Below are positions 31,608 to 40,056 of a stretch of DNA of 64,000 bases, in pieces. The notes below the pieces were generated by a model, which made no database searches, had not been told where the DNA came from, and was given only the letters and a program-made list of their open reading frames with translations. The position numbers and the translations under genes are program-made. This stretch comes from a virus: positions 62,001 to 126,000 of the IMG/VR virus record IMGVR_UViG_3300047510_001751; one strand, 5' to 3'. How positions within the stretch are numbered: the first letter of the stretch is position 1; each line of letters opens with the position of its first letter.

Positions 31608-33785
31608 TCAGCGACCAACTACTTCAGCAAACGAAACACCAGTCTTAGTAGCCGTTAAGGTTACGGTAATGTAGTTGATAGAACGGGTTGGCTTGATATA
31701 AATTTCAGCAACAAATTCGTTTCTATCAATAACATCTGGAGTATTGTTTGAGTCATCACAAACAACCAGGAAGTCGGTTACACCTCTTCTTGCTTGAACT
31801 TCACTCATATAGGAGTTTAGAGCACTAGCAAAAGATGCTCTTGTTGTCTCATCATTCTGTTCGAATAAAACTTGCTTGGCAAGTCCTTCGGCTCTCTTTT
31901 GTACATTTAGGAATAAACGACGAACGTTAATTCTGTCAAAAGCAGATGGAGAAGCGAGAGCAGTCTTGTCTCCAAATAGAGTTACGCCAGCACCAGGGAA
32001 AGAAACAATAGGATTGACTCTTGCCTGATATAGCTCATCTCTATCAGCTTTATTTGGGTTGTAAGCAAGTTTAACAGCGTTTCTTAGTGAACCTCTGTTA
32101 ACACCAGCAGGTGAATACCAATCATCGAGAGTAGATGAAGTAGCTACACATAGACCAGCAATATCTCCATTACATGGAATGTAGCGATACTTGTCGTTGA
32201 AACGATCATAGAAATACTTATAACCGCTATCAAATACACCATATGATGTAGAAGCTAAACCATTAAAGAAATTAATCGTGTTGGTTTTTTGTTGTGATGT
32301 TGAAAGAGCACCACCTGTGCCAACTTGATTTCCTTTGTGTGGAGATACAAATGCTACACAATCTTTTCTTGAAGAAGCAATAGAAAGAACTTTAGCAGCT
32401 TTAGCTTTAGTTTCTGACTCAAGCCCCATTGATCCTCCCATGAGAACGAAATCAATTACGGATTCTTCGGTATCTAAGAATAAATCGTAGGCGTTTCCGA
32501 TTTCTCCATTATCATAAACGTAATCATCAGTACCACCAGAAAGATCGACTGTTGAAAGACCATCACGGGTAAAAGCAGTATTTGCCATTTCAATTGAATC
32601 ATCACCCCAATCAATGCCTACGGCAATTCCAGTGTAAGCATAAGATGATTGTTCGTTTAGAACTTCTTTGTAATATGTTTTTGCTCCTTCTGTGCTTCTA
32701 CCATCGGAAAGTTTTGAAAGATATGTAAATCTTTCTACGATAGTATTAGCAGCACCCGAAATAGCCCCAGTAGTATCAATAATAACTACGTGAAGTTCGT
32801 CGTTAGAAATACCTCTGTCGGAAGCAAATTGTGAAGTACCTGGACGAGGACCAATTGCTCCTAAAGTTAATCCAGTAGCTCCAATTTCAGCTGTAGAATA
32901 CCAATCTTTAACAGCACTTACTCCTGTTTCATCATCTAAAATTGTAGCAACCGTTACAATAATATCAGAACCACCGCCAGTAGCAGCACCAGCAAGAGTA
33001 ATTGTATCTCCAATTTCGTATCCATTTCCAGCAGTTAACAGAGTTACTGTTACAGCGCCACCTACGCCAGCACCAGCATCAGCAACAACAACCTGGAAAG
33101 AAGCACCGCCAGCATGAGCAGCAGGAGTATAAGTTCCAGGAGTTCTACCAGCTTCGGTTACTCCATCATGAGTAAATGTAGCAATTGGATCTTCTGTTTC
33201 AGTGATGCTATCACCAGCATTGATCAAACCACCCAATACGTTGTTAACTGTTACTTCTCTAGTTACCGAATTGTATAAACCTACTAAAGCGGTTTTTCCA
33301 GAAGCAAAAGTTAAAGTAGATCCTAAAACAGGAGTAACATCAGGAGCTTTATCAAAAGTAAGAACTTGATCGTAACCTCTATCGACTAAAACTACTTTAA
33401 CCGAATTGCCCCATGTACCAGCTGTCTTAGCAACAAAAGTTTCTGATGAACCTGTGCCAGCTTCCCAATCAAGATCGTTTCTTACTAGAACTCCAGTACC
33501 ACTAGCAGAAGCATTTTTAACATTGGTAGCAGCACGAGCTACAGCTAGTCTGCCGCCATAACCAAGAAACTCAGAAGCTACGTACCAATCTTCAGCATTG
33601 GCATCAGCAGGCTTTCCGAAAACATCAATTAGTTGTTTTTGGCTGCTGACATTTACAATTTGATTAATAGGTCCTTTTTGGAATGTCGAAGCAAATGCGG
33701 CGGTAATCTGCTGAGCACCAGTGATTACAGCATTTGATAAATCACGCTCCTTAATTACAATACCAGGCGAGACTTGACTTGCCAT
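31608..33785 (-). CDS. 18: Tail sheath protein gp18
   Basis: Contractile sheath subunit. The 725-residue product is similar in length to T4 gp18. The N-terminus VSPGIVIKERDLSNAVITGA and the C-terminal part RDELYQARVNPIVSFPGAGV, LFGDKTAL and NRNEF-like DRNEFVAEIYIKPTRSINYI are well conserved. An inserted Gly/Ala-rich region of about residues 210-285 contains a GxGY-type repeat (AGNGYEIGDTITLAGAATGG) like those in the fibre proteins. This part probably lies on the outer, variable domains. A perfect TATAAATA late promoter lies 40 bases upstream. Confidence 0.97.
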   Translation of the reverse strand: MASQVSPGIVIKERDLSNAVITGAQQITAAFASTFQKGPINQIVNVSSQKQLIDVFGKPADANAEDWYVASEFLGYGGRLAVARAATNVKNASASGTGVLVRNDLDWEAGTGSSETFVAKTAGTWGNSVKVVLVDRGYDQVLTFDKAPDVTPVLGSTLTFASGKTALVGLYNSVTREVTVNNVLGGLINAGDSITETEDPIATFTHDGVTEAGRTPGTYTPAAHAGGASFQVVVADAGAGVGGAVTVTLLTAGNGYEIGDTITLAGAATGGGSDIIVTVATILDDETGVSAVKDWYSTAEIGATGLTLGAIGPRPGTSQFASDRGISNDELHVVIIDTTGAISGAANTIVERFTYLSKLSDGRSTEGAKTYYKEVLNEQSSYAYTGIAVGIDWGDDSIEMANTAFTRDGLSTVDLSGGTDDYVYDNGEIGNAYDLFLDTEESVIDFVLMGGSMGLESETKAKAAKVLSIASSRKDCVAFVSPHKGNQVGTGGALSTSQQKTNTINFFNGLASTSYGVFDSGYKYFYDRFNDKYRYIPCNGDIAGLCVATSSTLDDWYSPAGVNRGSLRNAVKLAYNPNKADRDELYQARVNPIVSFPGAGVTLFGDKTALASPSAFDRINVRRLFLNVQKRAEGLAKQVLFEQNDETTRASFASALNSYMSEVQARRGVTDFLVVCDDSNNTPDVIDRNEFVAEIYIKPTRSINYITVTLTATKTGVSFAEVVGR

Positions 33786-33824
33786 TTTATTCTCCTCTCG
33801 GTGTTAACCATTTAAATCTAAAAT

Positions 33825-33832
33825 TATTTATA
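33825..33832 (-). promoter_or_regulatory. Late promoter for gp18
   Basis: Minus-strand TATAAATA, the perfect T4 late consensus, 40 bases before the gp18 ATG. It probably also serves gp19. Confidence 0.88.
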
Positions 33833-33836
33833 GAAA

Positions 33837-35483
33837 TCAATAGTTCCACATGTATGAAACATCTTCTTGAGTTTCTCCATACCACACACTACCATCCTCT
33901 ACAAAACCTTCATCCCCTTCCAAACCAGTTGTGATAAATCCAAATGGTGCCATATCTTGTTCAATCTGATTTTTTTGCTCCTCGTAGATTCTTTTACGAA
34001 CATCATTGTCCGTCATCTCTTTAAAATAATCTTGAACAGCCAACCAAGAAAAGATAACTAAACACATTACGAGGTCATCATGAAATCCATCGTCAGCTTC
34101 AAACGATTGCTTTTTCTGAATAAATGTGGTAAGCTCAGATATGATTTCGTAATCTCTAAACAAGAGTTTATCATCTTCGATCATCTGCTTCAGGTTTTGA
34201 CAACCAACTTTTTTCACAGTGATTGACATCTTAATACCAAGTTGAGTTTTGTTGCCAGAAAAACCTTGACCAACAATCTGTCCAGCACGACCTCTCATTG
34301 AACACATTAATACGTTAGGATATTCTAGATCGTAATTAAGAATAGAAGCAACCTGATCACCAACGTCATTTACTTCACACAACACATAGGCATTATTATA
34401 TGCTCGGGCAACGTCGTTAATAACGTTGGGAAATAGCATAGGCTTGATTTCGTTGTTTCTATATTTTCCTACGATTTTGTATGGGACTGTTGTAATATCA
34501 AATATAATAAAAGCAGAATAATCGCCTCCAATACCTCGGCTAACGTCTGCTGTAATAATGTATTCAGATTTTGAATTTGGAGTTTCATAAATGTCAAGAC
34601 CTTTATTAGAACTAATTGGTGTGTCAAATACAAGTGTTCTTAATTTAGAAGCAGCAATAAGAGTATCAACCGATCCTAAAAATTCACACTCAAATTCCTG
34701 AGTGAACTGTCGTTGAGAAGTATTTTTAATTGTTTCTTCTTTCCACTTAGCATCACGACCAGGAACTTCAGACCAATGAACCTCAGTCCAGATATAATTA
34801 TTCCTTTGGTTTTGAGCGTCTACCCACAACTTATAGAAGTGGTTCATACCATATGGGGTAGAAATAATAATAACTTTAGTTTTTTGTCCCGATGAAATGG
34901 TAGGATATACAGACGAGAAGAAATCTTCGGCAATGTGATTTGGAACGAAAGCAAATTCGTCCAAGAAAATAATGTTAAATGACATTCCTCGTACAGCAGA
35001 TGCTGACGTTGAGGCAGCCATAATCTTAGAACCATTCTCTAGTTCCATAGAACCTTTGTTCCACGAGAGAACACCCTGTTGTAACCACTTAGGAAGATTC
35101 TCGTATGCTGTCTGTAATCTTCCTAGTAGGTCACGAGCAGTGGATGCTTTGTTTGCTAGAATACCAATGTTGGAACTATCATTAAACAAAGCATAGTGAA
35201 GCAGATAGGAAACCACAACAGTAGATTTCCCTGTCTGTCTTGGAAGTTTAGCAATGTTGAATCTGTTTTCGTGAAACTTTTTGACTAATTCTTTCTGGAA
35301 GTCATACATCCTAAAAGGAATCAAACCCTCGTCAACCTGAACAATTTTGACATAATTCAGGGCAAAGTATACGGGATCTTCTTTACATTTTAAATATTCT
35401 TTAATTTCTTCTTTAGTCCACTGGTGGGCAACGTTCGCTTTCTTTAAAAGCGGATTGCCCAAATAAATCTGATCACTACTCAT
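33837..35483 (-). CDS. 17: Terminase large subunit gp17
   Basis: Packaging motor ATPase and nuclease that cuts concatemers and pumps DNA into the head. The 548-residue product has Walker A LPRQTGKSTVVV near residues 80-91, Walker B MSFNIIFLDEFAFVP near 168-182 and the coupling motif VIIISTPYGMNHF. The nuclease half has acidic residues in ITADVSRGIGGDYSAFIIFD near residue 310 and a conserved FHDDLVMCLVIFSW near 465. It overlaps the end of the zinc-ribbon gene by eight bases. Head, neck and sheath genes on both sides match the T4 order. Confidence 0.97.
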   Translation of the reverse strand: MSSDQIYLGNPLLKKANVAHQWTKEEIKEYLKCKEDPVYFALNYVKIVQVDEGLIPFRMYDFQKELVKKFHENRFNIAKLPRQTGKSTVVVSYLLHYALFNDSSNIGILANKASTARDLLGRLQTAYENLPKWLQQGVLSWNKGSMELENGSKIMAASTSASAVRGMSFNIIFLDEFAFVPNHIAEDFFSSVYPTISSGQKTKVIIISTPYGMNHFYKLWVDAQNQRNNYIWTEVHWSEVPGRDAKWKEETIKNTSQRQFTQEFECEFLGSVDTLIAASKLRTLVFDTPISSNKGLDIYETPNSKSEYIITADVSRGIGGDYSAFIIFDITTVPYKIVGKYRNNEIKPMLFPNVINDVARAYNNAYVLCEVNDVGDQVASILNYDLEYPNVLMCSMRGRAGQIVGQGFSGNKTQLGIKMSITVKKVGCQNLKQMIEDDKLLFRDYEIISELTTFIQKKQSFEADDGFHDDLVMCLVIFSWLAVQDYFKEMTDNDVRKRIYEEQKNQIEQDMAPFGFITTGLEGDEGFVEDGSVWYGETQEDVSYMWNY

Positions 35484-35712
35484 TCAAACCCCTTTGTATA
35501 TCTTTATCAATAGCATCCATATTATTTAACCTGTTCTCCCATCCTTTACCATCAGTGGTTCCTTTACGAGGATTGATACAAGTATCATCGCCAAACTTGT
35601 CACAAACAAGAGATGCTAATTCTGATTCATCGCCTTTTTTGTTTGTGCCAGTCCAGAAATGTTGCCCGCCGATCCACTGAGCCCCACACTTGGGACATGC
35701 TTTGGTATCCAT
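35476..35712 (-). CDS. Small zinc-ribbon protein
   Basis: A 78-residue protein with CPKCG at residues 6-10 and two further cysteines in LASLVCDKFGDDTCINPRK, forming a plausible four-Cys zinc site. The start at 35712 is chosen because AAGGTGA lies a few bases upstream; the first codon of the longer frame is GTG. It sits just before gp17 and overlaps it by eight bases, so a role in packaging or terminase function is conceivable but not shown. A CTAAATA-type late box (35741-35748) lies 29 bases upstream. Confidence 0.72.
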   Translation of the reverse strand: MDTKACPKCGAQWIGGQHFWTGTNKKGDESELASLVCDKFGDDTCINPRKGTTDGKGWENRLNNMDAIDKDIQRGLNE

Positions 35713-35740
35713 GAGTATCACCTTAAGACGGTTAATATTA

Positions 35741-35748
35741 TATTTAGA
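35741..35748 (-). promoter_or_regulatory. Variant late promoter before the zinc-ribbon/gp17 genes
   Basis: Minus-strand TCTAAATA, 29 bases before the ATG at 35712. It is the only late-like box near the gp17 unit. Confidence 0.4.
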
Positions 35749-35799
35749 ATACAGTGTTCACGCTGTAACAATAGTTACTGAAGTTATGTTAAGAAATCC

Positions 35800-36054
35800 T
35801 CACCCTTCGTGCTTGTTATCCATGTAGGAAGCAACAGAATCCATGTAGTCAGCTGCTAAAGTTACCTTTGATTGAACCCAACCAGGAACCTGCATGGTTG
35901 GTGATTGAATAGATGCTTTGAGACGATCACAGCAATGCTTGATCTCTTCAATTTGATTCATGATCATTGCTCCTTCATCATCAAGCTCTTTTCCCATTGC
36001 CACATCAATGTGGTTTTCTGTTAATGATTCTTTGAGTTGTTTAAAAGTTTTCAT
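35800..36054 (-). CDS. Small protein with MKTFKQLK leader, possible internal head protein
   Basis: An 84-residue product starting MKTFKQLKESLTENHID. The start at 36054 is preceded by GGAGG, while the longer frame to 36102 lies inside the upstream gene. The leader resembles T4 internal protein leaders (MKTYQEF), and LTE followed by N at residues 11-13 would fit gp21 cleavage. The rest is helical, with a Cys pair in EIKHCCDRLKASI. It lies among virion genes. A head location is inferred. Confidence 0.65.
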   Translation of the reverse strand: MKTFKQLKESLTENHIDVAMGKELDDEGAMIMNQIEEIKHCCDRLKASIQSPTMQVPGWVQSKVTLAADYMDSVASYMDNKHEG

Positions 36055-36055
36055 T

Positions 36056-36775
36056 TTAATCCTCCAGTAAAAGTAAATCGAATGCTGCTGTGTAACGACC
36101 ATTATTTGATCTAGTAGTTATACGAACATCAATATCAGATTTTTCGGGAATACGAATTGGGAATGAAAATTCATAATCATATTCTCCTCCAGTGGATACT
36201 TCAAACGAGTGACCTATCCTAAATGATGCTTGACCGAAATAACGAACAAACATATGACCGCTGCCATCAGCAGATGCTTGTGCTGTAGCAACTCCTTTAT
36301 ATAAGTAAGCGGTCTTGCCAGCAGGCACGGTGTAGATTGCCATAAGAGTTTGTGCTTTTGTAGCAGTAATTCTCAATACATCTGTACCATTCTTTGTAAA
36401 GTTTATGTCGCCCACATTATTTGTGGAACCATTTACGAGATACGCTCTAAACACACGCTTGAATGAAACCGTTCCAGCAACAGTAGCGGTGCTTGATAGC
36501 GTAAATGTTTCCGATATTTCGTTGTAGTTAGCATCTAGTCCAAGTACAGTAACTTGCTTTCCATTATCGGAAGCGTTGGCAATAGAAGCAGTAATAATTC
36601 CAGCAGTATCAAAAGCACTCCATGGATAAATGGTGTCGTTTTTATCCCACACAGTTCCTGTAGTGCTTTGAGATAGTGCGGGGACAGCGCCAAACTTATG
36701 AATGGTTGATGCTCCACGGACTTTGCCCCTTGATACATTTAATCTAAAATTTTCGTCCCAATTAAAATTAGCCAT
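36056..36775 (-). CDS. Virion structural protein, beta-rich
   Basis: A 239-residue beta-rich protein (VTVLGLDANYNEISETFTLS, RVFRAYLVNGSTNNVGDINF, and GEYDYEFSFPIRIPEKSDID). It is rich in Thr, Ala and Gly with few charges, as in phage decoration or tail proteins. Position in the head-tail block, between gp16 and gp17, suggests a head or neck protein. It has no known name. It follows the 83-residue gene with a one-base overlap. A late promoter lies before that gene. Confidence 0.72.
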   Translation of the reverse strand: MANFNWDENFRLNVSRGKVRGASTIHKFGAVPALSQSTTGTVWDKNDTIYPWSAFDTAGIITASIANASDNGKQVTVLGLDANYNEISETFTLSSTATVAGTVSFKRVFRAYLVNGSTNNVGDINFTKNGTDVLRITATKAQTLMAIYTVPAGKTAYLYKGVATAQASADGSGHMFVRYFGQASFRIGHSFEVSTGGEYDYEFSFPIRIPEKSDIDVRITTRSNNGRYTAAFDLLLLED

Positions 36776-37026
36776 TAGTTTTTATAAGCGACTTTAACAG
36801 CTTTAATACCAGAGCCACCCTCAATAGTGTCTGTGGGATCTTTTTCTACATAGGCAACTTCGCCACCAGCCAAAGTAAAAGTTCCTAAAGTAACAGGAGT
36901 ATCATCAGCATTTTTTAAAGTAACTAAAGCGGCAGAGCCAGTGTTATAAAGCCTTACAACAGTTGCTTTGCCAACATCAGTAGCAGCTGCAAGAGTAGTT
37001 TCCGATCCCAATAATTTGACTAACAT
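36775..37026 (-). CDS. Small virion-type protein
   Basis: An 83-residue product of alternating hydrophobic and polar residues (ATVVRLYNTGSAALVTLKNA, followed by GTFTLAGGEVAYVEKDPTDT), suggesting a single beta-sandwich. It looks like a short structural or decoration protein co-expressed with the next gene. A late promoter GATAAATA lies 20 bases upstream, overlapping the gp16 stop. Confidence 0.7.
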   Translation of the reverse strand: MLVKLLGSETTLAAATDVGKATVVRLYNTGSAALVTLKNADDTPVTLGTFTLAGGEVAYVEKDPTDTIEGGSGIKAVKVAYKN

Positions 37027-37045
37027 TGCTTTATCTTTTATTGAC

Positions 37046-37053
37046 TATTTATC
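37046..37053 (-). promoter_or_regulatory. Late promoter before the 36775-37026 gene
   Basis: Minus-strand GATAAATA overlapping the gp16 stop codon, 20 bases before the ATG at 37026. Confidence 0.65.
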
Positions 37054-37471
37054 CTTCGGGTAAATTTTTGCCCATTTCTTTAATCATCTTTTGAAGATCA
37101 GCAGTGCTACCAACAAACATTGTATTGTTAACTGTAGTTGGTCCAGCACCTTTCATTGGAGCATCGAGGTCTTTCATTTTCTTCTGAAGATCAATTAATT
37201 TATCAGTCATGTCTGAGACCTGCTTCATAGCGTTCACAGCGACTTCAAACGCTCGGGGGTGCCCAGACTCCTGAGCAACCTCTAAAGCCCCTTGTACAGC
37301 CTCCTGGCCCTTCTCTATGAGGTCGTAGAGTTGACCACGAGTATATTCGTAATCTTTTTCTGGATCATCTTTTTTGGCAGGAGGTATTTTTTCTGATTTA
37401 ACAATTTCTGTTGTTTCAGTTTCAACTTCAATATCAAATATTTGTTCCATATTTTTTTCAAATTCGTTCAT
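37049..37471 (-). CDS. 16: Terminase small subunit gp16
   Basis: DNA-recognition and regulator subunit of packaging. The 140-residue product is helical and charged: DYEYTRGQLYDLIEKGQEAV, then QGALEVAQESGHPRAFEVAV and MKQVSDMTDKLIDLQKKMKD, which resembles T4 gp16 in its central coiled-coil oligomerisation part. A Pro/Thr-rich C-terminal tail follows (APMKGAGPTTVNNTMFVG). It overlaps gp15 by four bases. gp16 and gp17 are separated here by several small genes, unlike the adjacent arrangement in T4. Confidence 0.88.
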   Translation of the reverse strand: MNEFEKNMEQIFDIEVETETTEIVKSEKIPPAKKDDPEKDYEYTRGQLYDLIEKGQEAVQGALEVAQESGHPRAFEVAVNAMKQVSDMTDKLIDLQKKMKDLDAPMKGAGPTTVNNTMFVGSTADLQKMIKEMGKNLPEG

Positions 37472-38280
37472 AGTAGATCAATAGTTCCATTAAATCCAAA
37501 GTCATCGTCTGGCATCACAAAAGCATCATCTGCTGAAGTAATTACTCCATCTTCATTATAATCTTCTAATGCTTTTGGACTATACGAGAATCTAGCATTA
37601 CGCTTACTTTCTTGTAGATCGCCAACAGTTTCGTAAATAATAGCCTTACGGATGATGTCAGCCTGATTGAAAGGACCATAGATATATGACTTGGCAGTAA
37701 ATTGAAAAGTCCAAGTAATTGATCTACGGTTAGCGTACTCACCATCCCATGAATCATCAAGATCAATATTGTTTAATACTATAGCAACGTCTTTCTTTTC
37801 ATCCATGTCTGGAATGAAATTAATTGTGACATTGAAATTTGGTTGGAAGTATGGTAGAATCTGTTCGACAATCTGTAGTCCATCATCCTGTGACTTCACT
37901 AGAACTCCTAGTTCAAAATCAATATTGTAAGGAACAGGAACATACTGAACTCTTACTTCATTGCCATTATCAGCAACAACAGTTCTGTATTTTTGAATAG
38001 GACTTACTTTTCTGGCACTATCATAATTAATATTAGTCATCTCGAAATACATACGAGGTAATCTCATATACTCGTATGGTGCTCCTGGAGTAGGATCTGG
38101 GTTCTGCTCGATACGAGCCAAGAACTTATCCTTTGGACCATAAGCAAGAGGAACTTTCTGGACCTCAAGAACTTCTTTGGTTTGAGGATCTTTTCTTTGA
38201 ACCTCGATATTGTTGAATAGTGTTCCGAAGCCAACTACAGTTTTTCGTATTGCTTCGTTATAAAAATGAGTTCCTAACAT
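37468..38280 (-). CDS. 15: Tail terminator / sheath stabiliser gp15
   Basis: Hexameric protein that caps the tail and joins it to the head. The 270-residue product has conserved motifs FYNEAIRKTVVGFGTLFNNI, YGPKDKFLARIEQNPDP and MYFEMTNINYDSARKVSPIQ, known from gp15 homologues. VLNNIDLDDSWDGEYANRRS follows. It lies between gp14 and gp16 as in T4. The ATG abuts gp14 at position 38280 with a shared base. Confidence 0.93.
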   Translation of the reverse strand: MLGTHFYNEAIRKTVVGFGTLFNNIEVQRKDPQTKEVLEVQKVPLAYGPKDKFLARIEQNPDPTPGAPYEYMRLPRMYFEMTNINYDSARKVSPIQKYRTVVADNGNEVRVQYVPVPYNIDFELGVLVKSQDDGLQIVEQILPYFQPNFNVTINFIPDMDEKKDVAIVLNNIDLDDSWDGEYANRRSITWTFQFTAKSYIYGPFNQADIIRKAIIYETVGDLQESKRNARFSYSPKALEDYNEDGVITSADDAFVMPDDDFGFNGTIDLL

Positions 38281-39158
38281 TAAAAGCTATCCATAAAATT
38301 GCCATACTCTCCAAATGGATTCTTTTCACTAAAATCAAGAATGCCATCTGACTCGTCTTGAATATATTTATTTTGATCGTAATCAGTATTAGGATCTTCT
38401 TGAGTTCTGAACGATTCTACAACCCAATCAGCTTCAGATTCTGAGCCAACTAACATTTCATCTTCAACAAATGTTCCATCTCTAGTAATAACACGAAGAG
38501 TATTTGTTTCGGAATTCCAACTAGAAACTTTAGCAGTAACACCAGATACACTTCCAGTTACAATTTCGCCAACTTCATAAGGAACAATACCACTACCAGA
38601 AACCATCACAATATCAATAGCAGGAGTAAGAATATTTTCAATGAGATCAATATCAGCAATTCCAGTATCAATAGATTCATTGCCCATCTCATAGATCTCG
38701 GCAGTGATCTGATAAAACTGTAGTTTACCAAATTGATGGAATACAGCTTCTACTTCCACGAATTTAATTTCGTAAAGATCTTTGGTGAGAGGGAAGAATA
38801 ATAAGTCACCTTCCAGTGGTCTTATAATACTCTTATAATCGTTAGCTGTTGCTTCTTGAATCCATCTTCTCTGGGATACAATAAATTTAATCTCATCAGT
38901 TACCTTGAGACCAAATTTACTAATAAATTCTGATTGTCCAAATCCTTCTACATTTTGAAGATACATTTCAATCTTGAATTGCTCTTCAAATTTTGAGTAG
39001 ATAATATCGTCTAGTGTATTTTCATTCAGTAACGTTCTTGGTAGATAATAGATATCCGTTCCAAACAGTTTAATCTGTTCGTCAACAAGATCTTGAACGA
39101 GACTTTGCTCGCCCGAATATCCACTATAGTATTCTGGAAAGTAAGGACTAGTAGGCAT
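38280..39158 (-). CDS. 14: Neck protein gp14
   Basis: Neck component that seals the head after packaging, together with gp13. The 292-residue product contains the gp14 pattern EQSLVQDLVDEQIKLFGTDI, YYLPRTLLNENTLDDIIYSK and GQSEFISKFGLKVTDEIKF. The middle, VTAKVSSWNSETNTLRVITR, looks like an inserted beta-domain. The C-terminus NPFGEYGNFMDSF is typical. One base separates it from gp13. Confidence 0.93.
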   Translation of the reverse strand: MPTSPYFPEYYSGYSGEQSLVQDLVDEQIKLFGTDIYYLPRTLLNENTLDDIIYSKFEEQFKIEMYLQNVEGFGQSEFISKFGLKVTDEIKFIVSQRRWIQEATANDYKSIIRPLEGDLLFFPLTKDLYEIKFVEVEAVFHQFGKLQFYQITAEIYEMGNESIDTGIADIDLIENILTPAIDIVMVSGSGIVPYEVGEIVTGSVSGVTAKVSSWNSETNTLRVITRDGTFVEDEMLVGSESEADWVVESFRTQEDPNTDYDQNKYIQDESDGILDFSEKNPFGEYGNFMDSF

Positions 39159-39159
39159 C

Positions 39160-39990
39160 TTATCCGATCATATCCATTGGAGGTAGGGAGTAATCTGTGA
39201 GCATTCTTGCTTCTAGATCTTTAACTTCATTGTCGCCATCCTCCCAGATCTGACGACCATTTAATGTAATGCCACCAGGCAATTGAACGTTATTATATTT
39301 GATGAGGTTCTGACCCCACTGACGCTTCATTAAGGCAGTGGCGTAACGCTTAACAAAACTATCATTCCATACCTGACCCCATTCTGCTGGATCTAAAGCA
39401 CGATAGCAATCAATAACCAGATAGTTGCCCTCAGTAATTCTATCAACATCAATGTCAAGATATAATCTATCTTGTCTCTTGTTGAAACGAAACTCAACGA
39501 GAGCACCAGTGTTAATGACCATATCGATATCTTCAAAATATCTTTTGATCATGTAGTAGTTTGCTAGGTCAAAGTGACCAAAAGTATAACCAGCAGAAAA
39601 TGAAAAGATATCCATGAGGAAATACTGATTACTAAATCCCCACATGTCATTACGAGCAAAGTTAGAGGTAACACCAAATACCTTTTGTATACCAATTACA
39701 TGATCTGGTACTTCAATGAAATTTTTTCTATTAATCCATTCTGATCCATCTGGATCTGCTGTGTTAGTAAGTTCGTCTGTTTCTTTAAATCTTGTTACAT
39801 CATCGGCAGTAATTTGATGCTTGAGATACATTCTCTCGATGCCATCAAAGTGATACTCTTGGTAATATTGGATAGCAGTATCAATAATATCATCAACTTG
39901 ATCATCATCAATATTAATTTGTAGCACAGGAGCACCTAACTGTCTCTTACAGTAATTAACTAGTTCCTGTCTTGATGATGGCTTTGCCAT
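39160..39990 (-). CDS. 13: Neck protein gp13
   Basis: Neck protein that connects portal and tail. The 276-residue product has the conserved N-terminus SRQELVNYCKRQLGAPVLQI, followed by IDDDQVDDIIDTAIQYYQEY. Later come GVTSNFARNDMWGFSNQYFL and IDCYRALDPAEWGQVWNDSF, characteristic of gp13. A late promoter candidate GCTAAATA lies 29 bases upstream, in the loop of a terminator. The order 13-14-15 is the same as in T4. Confidence 0.94.
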   Translation of the reverse strand: MAKPSSRQELVNYCKRQLGAPVLQINIDDDQVDDIIDTAIQYYQEYHFDGIERMYLKHQITADDVTRFKETDELTNTADPDGSEWINRKNFIEVPDHVIGIQKVFGVTSNFARNDMWGFSNQYFLMDIFSFSAGYTFGHFDLANYYMIKRYFEDIDMVINTGALVEFRFNKRQDRLYLDIDVDRITEGNYLVIDCYRALDPAEWGQVWNDSFVKRYATALMKRQWGQNLIKYNNVQLPGGITLNGRQIWEDGDNEVKDLEARMLTDYSLPPMDMIG

Positions 39991-40002
39991 TTAATTAGAT
40001 AC

Positions 40003-40036
40003 AAAAAATCCCTACCTGTATTTAGCAGATAGGGAT
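40003..40036 (-). terminator. Terminator with a late-promoter-like loop, before gp13
   Basis: Minus-strand ATCCCTATCTG/CAGGTAGGGAT forms an 11-pair stem (one G-U pair in RNA), followed by T6. The loop is exactly CTAAATA. The G-U pair is a pair only in minus-strand RNA, supporting a minus-strand role. It ends the 40057-40242 transcript. Confidence 0.85.
40019..40026 (-). promoter_or_regulatory. Variant late promoter for gp13, inside terminator loop
   Basis: Minus-strand GCTAAATA, 29 bases before the gp13 ATG. A second box AATAAATA lies further upstream at 40046-40053, before the terminator. Confidence 0.45.
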
Positions 40037-40045
40037 ATTGGGTTA

Positions 40046-40053
40046 TATTTATT
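40046..40053 (-). promoter_or_regulatory. Late-type box upstream of the gp13 terminator
   Basis: Minus-strand AATAAATA. A transcript started here would meet the 40003-40036 terminator almost at once, so it may be weak or serve as an alternative start. Confidence 0.35.
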
Positions 40054-40056
40054 TAA

